From NCBI GenBank assembly GCA_017431585.1, contig JAFRKU010000053.1, positions 1 through 19,006 on the forward strand: DNA of 19,006 nt. Direction: 5' to 3'. Shown here one piece after another: positions 14,983-19,006 of the stretch. A program made the translations under genes and the position numbers. The stretch comes from a bacterium. GTDB taxonomy: Bacteria; Patescibacteriota; Microgenomatia; UBA1400; PJMF01. Positions within the stretch are counted from its first letter, which is position 1; every line of letters begins with the position of its first letter. Below the pieces are notes generated by a model. That model ran no database searches and was not told the origin of the DNA. It was given only the letters and a program-made list of their open reading frames with translations.

Positions 14983-15056
14983 TGAGTCGGGCGGGGCTCG
15001 AACCCGCGACTTTCTGCTTAGAAGGCAGACGCTCTATCCAACTGAGCTACCGACCC
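14983..15056 (-). tRNA. trnR(ucu): tRNA-Arg (anticodon TCT)
   Basis: The full cloverleaf is visible on the minus strand. The acceptor stem is GGGTCGG with CCGACTC (one G-T pair), and the D arm has AGCTCAGTTGGATAGAGC. The anticodon stem is CTGC/GCAG around loop CTTCTAA, which gives anticodon TCT (reads AGA/AGG). The T arm is GCGGG-TTCGAGC-CCCGC. Discriminator A is at 14983. The terminal CCA is not encoded, so it must be added after transcription. Length is 74 bases. Confidence 0.97.
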
Positions 15057-15068
15057 ACCAGACTTCCT

Positions 15069-15077
15069 ATTATACCA
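15069..15077 (-). promoter_or_regulatory. tRNA-Arg promoter
   Basis: TGGTATAAT on the minus strand is an extended -10 box, 12 bases upstream of the mature tRNA 5' end, leaving a leader of about 5 bases. No -35 is evident. It is divergent from the promoter at 15131. Confidence 0.65.
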
Positions 15078-15130
15078 TATTTTTGCCCCGCACCCAGAGG
15101 CTCCTCTTTTAACCATTTTTTAACATTTCA

Positions 15131-15139
15131 TGGTATAAT
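15131..15139 (+). promoter_or_regulatory. Promoter of the cysteine-rich membrane protein gene
   Basis: TGGTATAAT is an extended -10 box, and the ATG at 15151 follows 11 bases after it. The predicted leader is only about 5 bases. No good -35 was found. Confidence 0.65.
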
Positions 15140-15150
15140 TGAGCTCACGT

Positions 15151-15675
15151 ATGAAAAAAAGTCGTCTCATTGTCGCCCTCGCTAGCCTGGCAGTCGCCAG
15201 CGGTTTTCTCACTCCGGCCGCCCACGCCCAAGTTTGCGCCGTTTGCACCGTCGTCATCGGCGGCGCTTTAGGCCTATCCCAATACTTAGGTGTCAACGAT
15301 CTTCTCTCTGGCATCTGGTTGGGTGCCCTCGTCCTCGCCCTGGGCAGTTTCATCGGCCACAGTGTCTTCAAAAAAACGCACGTCGCCTGGCACCGCTGGA
15401 CAATTTTGGGTAGCATCGTCACCTTTTCATATTTAAGCCTCTATTTGCTCAATTTTTTTGCCGATTCACCGCATGATTTCGGTATGCCTAATTTGTTGCT
15501 CGGGATGCTGATTGGCACTATCGCTCTGTTGCTGGGCGAAGCCACCGACAAACTCTTGCGCCGTCTCAAAAATGACTCTGGCAAGCCCTTTTTCCCCTTT
15601 CAAAAAGTGGTTTGCCCTGTAGTTTGCCTCTTGATCGCTACCTTGCTGACTCAATGGTGCTGCCTGAGTCATTAG
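15151..15675 (+). CDS. Cysteine-motif integral membrane protein of unknown function, 174 aa
   Basis: The start MKKSRLIVALASLAVASGFLTPAAHA looks like a cleavable signal peptide with an AHA-Q cut near residue 26. CAVC follows at 29-32, a CxxC pair directly after the signal, facing the outside. Four or so hydrophobic segments follow. The C-terminal helix contains CPVVC and ends QWCCLSH. I recall similar proteins, with a CPVC/CAVC motif followed by Gly-rich and YLGxxD sequence, in many Patescibacteria, but I know no function. The cysteine pairs suggest a thiol/disulfide or metal role, which is inference. The ATG at 15151 is used; the upstream TTG at 15139 overlaps the -10 box. The stop codon is directly joined to a 119-bp repeat. 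Confidence 0.85.
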   Translation: MKKSRLIVALASLAVASGFLTPAAHAQVCAVCTVVIGGALGLSQYLGVNDLLSGIWLGALVLALGSFIGHSVFKKTHVAWHRWTILGSIVTFSYLSLYLLNFFADSPHDFGMPNLLLGMLIGTIALLLGEATDKLLRRLKNDSGKPFFPFQKVVCPVVCLLIATLLTQWCCLSH

Positions 15676-15794
15676 TCCTATAATATTTTTTCACTACTCG
15701 AGGAAATTTTTCCATAAAAATATATTATAGGATAATTTACCGAAACTTCGCCTGGATAAAATACCAGAAAATTGAGTAAAAGACCTATAATATT
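15676..15794 (+). repeat. 119-bp intergenic repeat, copy B
   Basis: Copy B is an inverted duplicate of 8656-8774 (5 substitutions in 119 bases, no gaps, by hand count). It begins at the first base after the TAG stop at 15673-15675. CCTATAATAT units lie at 15677-15686 (forward), 15722-15731 (inverted) and 15784-15793 (forward). The first two pair as an 11-bp stem (15676-15686 with 15722-15732), extended by A/T pairs. Its loop contains CTCGAG and a small GGAAA/TTTCC hairpin. TTCGCCTGG at 15747-15755 is the inverse of the CCAGGCGAA shared by all three elements. The promoter of the next gene lies outside it, 45 bases further on. Confidence 0.9.
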
Positions 15795-15838
15795 TTCAAC
15801 ACCAAAGGCAAATTAAACACTTTTCTCCCAGATTTTTG

Positions 15839-15867
15839 TGGTATAATAAAACCCACAAACAGAAAGG
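15839..15867 (+). promoter_or_regulatory. Promoter and ribosome-binding site of the TM2/DUF2752 pair
   Basis: TGGTATAAT (15839-15847) is an extended -10 box. The ATG at 15873 lies 25 bases after it, and AGAAAGG (15861-15867) ends five bases before the ATG, the same layout as for glyS. The GTG at 15867 is a possible earlier start but overlaps this site. Confidence 0.7.
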
Positions 15868-15872
15868 TGTCC

Positions 15873-16247
15873 ATGGCAACAGAAAAAATCAAATGTGAAC
15901 AATGCGGCCACGAATTAGCCGATACCGACAAATTTTGTCCCAATTGTGGCGCCCAAATTATTGATGAGGAAGAAACCGTCGAGGTCTTGCGCCCCACGAA
16001 CCGCAAATCACGCCTTGCCGCCGGCCTCCTGGCCTTCTTTTTAGGCTCACTGGGTATACACAATTTTTACCTGGGTAAAACCAATCTCGCTATCACTCAA
16101 CTTTTACTCACCACCATCGGCAGCTTTTTCACCTGTGGCATCAGCGCCGCCGCCGTCCAAATTTGGGCAATGATTGAAGGCGTGATGATTTTAGCAAGTT
16201 CTGATGGCTATACCACCGATGGTCAAGGCAACCCATTGGGCGAATAA
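15873..16247 (+). CDS. Zinc-ribbon and TM2-domain membrane protein, 124 aa
   Basis: The N-terminus is a cytoplasmic zinc ribbon with C8/C11 and C22/C25 (CEQC and CPNC). An acidic linker follows, then a TM2 domain from about residue 46: two membrane helices with the typical turn GSLGIHNFYLGK (58-69) between them and a second helix around 73-107. TM2 proteins are widespread small membrane proteins; their biochemical role in bacteria is unclear. The next gene overlaps its 3' end, so the two probably form one transcript. Confidence 0.92.
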   Translation: MATEKIKCEQCGHELADTDKFCPNCGAQIIDEEETVEVLRPTNRKSRLAAGLLAFFLGSLGIHNFYLGKTNLAITQLLLTTIGSFFTCGISAAAVQIWAMIEGVMILASSDGYTTDGQGNPLGE

Positions 16248-16515
16248 GCCGCTGTGGCAGCGCTTCTGGCCTCTAGCCGTTCTCGCGGCCATCTGGCTGG
16301 TTTTCTACTTGCTCCCCGTCGATTTTTTCGCTCATTTACCCATCGAATTATGCCTGATCAAAAGGCTTTTTCATCACGAATGTTTCGGCTGTGGCACTCT
16401 GCGGGCTTTGTCATTTTTGGCTCACGGTCAGCTCTCAGCCGCCTGGGCTAGCAACCAGTTGGTTTTTGCTTACTTGGCCGCCCTCACTCTCTACCAGACT
16501 CAAATTATGGTATAA
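16204..16515 (+). CDS. DUF2752 family small membrane protein, about 103 aa
   Basis: Two hydrophobic helices flank the DUF2752 signature FGCGTLRALSFLAHGQLSAAW (about 61-81), where family members carry C-P-x-C-G-x-T-R-A. A helix at about 21-36 precedes it, and one at about 86-97 ends the protein. The function of the family is unknown. The start is uncertain: ATGs at 16204 and 16219 both overlap the TM2 gene (by 44 or 29 bases) and neither has a clear ribosome-binding site, so coupled translation is likely. The TAA stop lies within the -10 box of the tgt promoter. Confidence 0.8.
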   Translation: MAIPPMVKATHWANKPLWQRFWPLAVLAAIWLVFYLLPVDFFAHLPIELCLIKRLFHHECFGCGTLRALSFLAHGQLSAAWASNQLVFAYLAALTLYQTQIMV

Positions 16516-16516
16516 T
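16508..16516 (+). promoter_or_regulatory. tgt promoter (leaderless)
   Basis: TGGTATAAT is an extended -10 box, 7 bases before the tgt ATG at 16524. The TAA of TATAAT (16513-16515) is also the stop codon of the DUF2752 gene. No clear -35 is visible. Confidence 0.7.
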
Positions 16517-16523
16517 ACGCCTC

Positions 16524-17606
16524 ATGATCAACTCGCTCACCATCAAAGGCCGCCGCTACGCTTTACCCATTTTCTGCCCCGACGCCACCCGCGGGGTCGT
16601 CCGCTCACTTTCCACCCACGACTTGCTCGCCACCGGTACCCGCGGGGTGATTGTCAACACCTGGCACTTGCACGATTTAGTCGGCGATCAACGCCTGAGC
16701 GAGTGGGGTGGTGTCAAAAAACTCATGGCCTGGGAGGGCCTGACTATTTCTGATTCTGGCGGTTTTCAAGTTTTTTCCCTGTTTCAAAAGCAGCCCGATT
16801 TCGGCAAAATCACTGACGCCGGCCTGGTCACCTACACTGGCCCCAAAAAGCAGCACAAAATCGTTTTCACGCCCGAAGATTCCATCCGCGCTCAATTTGC
16901 TATCGGCAGTGACATCATGATTTGCCTGGACGATTACACCGGCCCCACCGCCACCCCGGCCAGAATAGAGCAAAGCACTAGCCGCACTATCGCCTGGGCA
17001 GCCCGATGCAAAAGAGAATTTGAGCTTGAGTGTCACCGGCATGGCTTTACCAAGGACAACAGACCGTTACTTTTTGCCGTCATCCAAGGCGGACGCGATT
17101 TAGCCTGGCGAAAAATTTGCGCGACGGAGTTACTCAGCATTGGTTTCGACGGCTTCGGCCTCGGCGGCGCCCAATTCCGACCAGACGGCAGTCTGGACCT
17201 CGACTGGGCCGCCGCCTCGGCCACTCTCACACCAGACGACTTCCCGCGCTACGCTTTAGGCTTTGGCAAACCAGACGAGCTAGTCGCCCTGGCTGCCGCC
17301 GGCTACCAGATTTTTGATACCGTCTTGCCCACCCGCGACGCCCGCCACGGCCGGCTGTATATCCACCCAGAAAAAGACGGATCCACAGCCAAAAATTACC
17401 AATTTCTCAACCTCAACCGCGGCGCTTTCGCCACCGATTTTACTCCACCTGACCCGCAGTGTCAGTGTCCCACTTGCCAGCAGTACACCCGCGCTTACTT
17501 GCATCACCTGCTGCGACTCGGCGACTCGGCAGCTTGGCGAGCCTGTACCATCCACAATTTGCACTTTTATCAAAAAATTGTCTCCCAAATTACCTCGTCA
17601 GTGTGA
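16524..17606 (+). CDS. tgt: tRNA-guanine transglycosylase (Tgt), divergent, 360 aa
   Basis: Tgt exchanges guanine for a 7-deazaguanine (preQ1 in most bacteria) at position 34 of tRNAs with GUN anticodons. The catalytic frame is intact: SDSGGFQVFSL (76-86, Asp77), Asp136, IQGG (187-190), and the nucleophile Asp265 in FDTVLPTRDARHG. The zinc site is C313, C315, C318 and H344, with the usual CxCxxCxxYTRAYLHHL context, which supports a tRNA substrate. The base-binding pocket differs from standard bacterial enzymes: DDYTGP (136-141) replaces DECTP, and GLGGAQF (212-218) replaces the GGLAVGE loop. Substrate choice may therefore differ (preQ1, queuine or another base). No queuosine-synthesis gene is in the window. 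The gene has its own promoter and ends inside the tRNA-Glu promoter. Confidence 0.92.
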   Translation: MINSLTIKGRRYALPIFCPDATRGVVRSLSTHDLLATGTRGVIVNTWHLHDLVGDQRLSEWGGVKKLMAWEGLTISDSGGFQVFSLFQKQPDFGKITDAGLVTYTGPKKQHKIVFTPEDSIRAQFAIGSDIMICLDDYTGPTATPARIEQSTSRTIAWAARCKREFELECHRHGFTKDNRPLLFAVIQGGRDLAWRKICATELLSIGFDGFGLGGAQFRPDGSLDLDWAAASATLTPDDFPRYALGFGKPDELVALAAAGYQIFDTVLPTRDARHGRLYIHPEKDGSTAKNYQFLNLNRGAFATDFTPPDPQCQCPTCQQYTRAYLHHLLRLGDSAAWRACTIHNLHFYQKIVSQITSSV

Positions 17607-17612
17607 TATAAT
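17604..17612 (+). promoter_or_regulatory. tRNA-Glu promoter
   Basis: TGATATAAT is an extended -10 box whose first three bases are the tgt stop codon TGA. The mature tRNA begins 20 bases after the -10, giving a leader of about 14 bases. No clear -35 is visible. Confidence 0.65.
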
Positions 17613-17632
17613 ACACCAGTTCTTTGGCATTT

Positions 17633-17706
17633 GGCCCCATCGTCTAGCGGTCTAGGACATTTGGTTCTCATCCAAAAGATCCCCGGTTCGAATCCGGGTG
17701 GGGTCA
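17633..17706 (+). tRNA. trnE(cuc): tRNA-Glu (anticodon CTC)
   Basis: The acceptor stem is GGCCCCA with TGGGGTC (one G-T pair). The D arm is GTCTAGCGGTCTAGGAC. The anticodon stem is TTTGG/CCAAA around loop TTCTCAT, giving anticodon CTC (reads GAG). The T arm is CCCGG-TTCGAAT-CCGGG. Discriminator A is at 17706; CCA is not encoded. The start GGCCCCATCGTCTAG is typical of bacterial tRNA-Glu. With a C at position 34 it is not a Tgt substrate. Confidence 0.96.
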
Positions 17707-17764
17707 CAAAAATACCTATTCACCAGTACAATTTTACAATTTGTACAATTTTTATCTATTTAAA

Positions 17765-19006
17765 TTATCTCACATTCACCGTCACCATCAGCGGATACTC
17801 GCCATTTTCGTCCGCCAGTGTCCGCATCACCACCGTCAGCTCACTTTCATCCCGCGGCAAAATCGGCACTCGCACACTCGCAACTTGCTCGCCGTCAAGC
17901 ACGGTTTGCGTGCCACCCACTTGGACACCATTTTGCCACACTTCAATAAATACTGATGTATCTGCGTTTTTTGCATCTACTGCTGCCACCATCGCCGCCA
18001 CTTCTCTCTGCTGGGTGACTGGTATTACCGCACTCATGGCCTCCCGCCAGCGATACACCGTATTGTGACGCCCGTCGGCCGCCTCCACCCCCAGCAAATA
18101 GCGCTCGTCCAAATAGCTCTCCAGTTTTTCCGCGTAATTAATATACATCTCGGCAGCGTCAAATTGTGCCCATTGGTCCGTATCAAACGCCAAACTCCCT
18201 CGCCACAGCGTATACGTCCCCCACGCCAACTGTTGAGCAATTTTGTTTTCAAATTCCGCCAAGACGTCTGGCCGATCGAAATATCGACCATAGTTGGCCA
18301 CATACAAATCCACCGGATAAGTCGCCAGCACCACGTCCCCAGTCCAAATCGAATCCGGCACCAAAAAGCGCTCCGGGAAAGCGTCGCCATTCACCCGCGT
18401 CATCTGGCGATCCCGCCCCAACCACGACACATTTTGCCACCAGTTAGCCAGCGAATAATCGTACTTTTGCCAACTTGAACCATAATTGGCAATCATCAAC
18501 CATTGCTGCCCCGCCGTCACGCCCCAGGTCAGCAGCGCCAACGCCATCCACCCTCGGCCCAACCATCGCCACTTTTGCCCCAACCACCAGCCAGCCACCA
18601 CCACCAGCAAATTCAGCCCCAACCACCCGCCCACAAAATAACGCGCGTAACCAGTCGTATACGACCACATCAGAAAACCCCCAACAAAAATCAGCCACAA
18701 GCTCCAGCCAGCAAACTCATTTTTTTGCCTTAAAATCAATCTTTTTACCCCAATTATCGCCACCAGTGCCAGAGCCACCATCCCTAGCAGTAGCCCCCAG
18801 CGCCCCGGATTAGGCACTTCCGTCACCCGCTCCAAAGGCAGCGCCCACATGTGATACAGCCATGTCCAATGCTCCAGCTGATTCTGCGGCCCCCAGCGGC
18901 TGTCTTTAAAATTATATTGGTCAATATAATAAGGCGAGTGAAAAAGTGTATTGTAATAGGGAAAAATCGGGTTGTGCGTGCACCAAAAATTAAACAGTAG
19001 ATAAAC
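17765..19006 (-). CDS. C-terminal part of a GT-C-like membrane protein (partial, 413 aa visible)
   Basis: The frame is open from the right edge of the window to a TAA at 17767-17765, so the true start lies outside; an internal ATG at 18850 should not be taken as the start. The first visible residues contain NPIFPYYNTLFHSPYY and NFKDSRWGP, resembling the extracytoplasmic loop of lipid-dependent GT-C glycosyltransferases of the ArnT/PMT kind. At least four membrane helices follow within about 150 residues, rich in Trp and Gly. The C-terminal 220 residues are soluble and end in beta-rich, Ig-like sequence (SVFIEVWQNGVQVGG onward). The enzyme probably transfers a sugar from a polyprenyl carrier outside the membrane. 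Family assignment is tentative because the catalytic N-terminus is missing. Confidence 0.7.
   Translation of the reverse strand, partial: VYLLFNFWCTHNPIFPYYNTLFHSPYYIDQYNFKDSRWGPQNQLEHWTWLYHMWALPLERVTEVPNPGRWGLLLGMVALALVAIIGVKRLILRQKNEFAGWSLWLIFVGGFLMWSYTTGYARYFVGGWLGLNLLVVVAGWWLGQKWRWLGRGWMALALLTWGVTAGQQWLMIANYGSSWQKYDYSLANWWQNVSWLGRDRQMTRVNGDAFPERFLVPDSIWTGDVVLATYPVDLYVANYGRYFDRPDVLAEFENKIAQQLAWGTYTLWRGSLAFDTDQWAQFDAAEMYINYAEKLESYLDERYLLGVEAADGRHNTVYRWREAMSAVIPVTQQREVAAMVAAVDAKNADTSVFIEVWQNGVQVGGTQTVLDGEQVASVRVPILPRDESELTVVMRTLADENGEYPLMVTVNVR

Noticed and set aside
14983..15056. An integrated element bounded by a duplicated tRNA-Arg 3' end
   Set aside because: No second copy of the tRNA 3' end was seen, and no integrase gene is in the window; the window may be too small to decide.
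15092..15110. A terminator hairpin followed by TTTT upstream of the CAVC gene
   Set aside because: The AGAG/CTCT stem has only four pairs and there is no plus-strand gene ending there that would need it.
4476..15794. The repeated CCTATAATAT units as a CRISPR array
   Set aside because: The units are spread over three distant gaps in mixed orientation with no regular spacers and no cas gene nearby.

Overview
The window reads like a chromosomal stretch from a small-genome bacterium of the candidate phyla radiation (Patescibacteria). This placement is an inference from gene style, not from a marker gene. The hints are very tight packing, an alpha2-type glycyl-tRNA synthetase, a MurE-like ligase without its N-terminal domain, a four-gene surface-polysaccharide operon, and small membrane proteins of the 'CAVC', zinc-ribbon/TM2 and DUF2752 kinds. 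TGA is used as a normal stop (methyltransferase, mscS, tgt and the first glycosyltransferases), so the Gracilibacteria/Absconditabacteria code is not in use.

Layout. 1-81: the last codons of a GNAT-type, probably Elp3-like, protein. 149-343: a 64-residue orphan gene. 387-3347 (-): uvrA. 3449-4357 (+): a membrane-anchored exported protein of unknown function. 4358-4581: a non-coding gap with a 12-bp hairpin and a long inverted repeat. 4582-8576 (-): the operon glyS-murE-murC. 8656-8774: a 119-bp repeat. 8779-9873 (-): an MscS-type channel. 9904-13945 (-): an overlapping operon of two GT4 glycosyltransferases, manC and a phosphoglycosyl transferase. 13977-14960 (-): a solitary DNA cytosine-C5 methyltransferase, just downstream of tRNA-Arg(TCT). 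15151-15675 (+): a cysteine-rich membrane protein, followed directly by the second, inverted copy of the 119-bp repeat. 15873-16515 (+): zinc-ribbon/TM2 and DUF2752 genes. 16524-17606 (+): tgt. 17633-17706 (+): tRNA-Glu(CTC). 17765 to the right edge (-): the C-terminal part of a GT-C-like membrane protein.

Regulation is unusually readable. Nearly every transcription unit has a TGnTATAAT extended -10 box, or a good -35 box where the TG is missing. In eight of ten protein-coding units the -10 lies only 6-11 nt before the ATG, so those mRNAs should be leaderless or nearly so. The other two (glyS and TM2) have a 25-36 nt gap and an identical AGAAAGG-N5-ATG ribosome-binding site. Three stop codons lie inside the promoter of the next gene.

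The most unusual signal is a family of intergenic elements built from the unit CCTATAATAT. There are eight copies of it in three gaps and I saw none in genes. Two of the elements are 119-bp copies that differ at only 5 positions, lie 7 kb apart, and each start at or within a few bases of the stop codon of the gene before them.

Functionally the window combines cell-envelope synthesis (Mur ligases, a mannose-related polysaccharide operon, a GT-C enzyme, a channel), nucleic-acid upkeep and modification (UvrA, C5 methyltransferase, Tgt, perhaps Elp3) and translation (GlyRS, two tRNAs).
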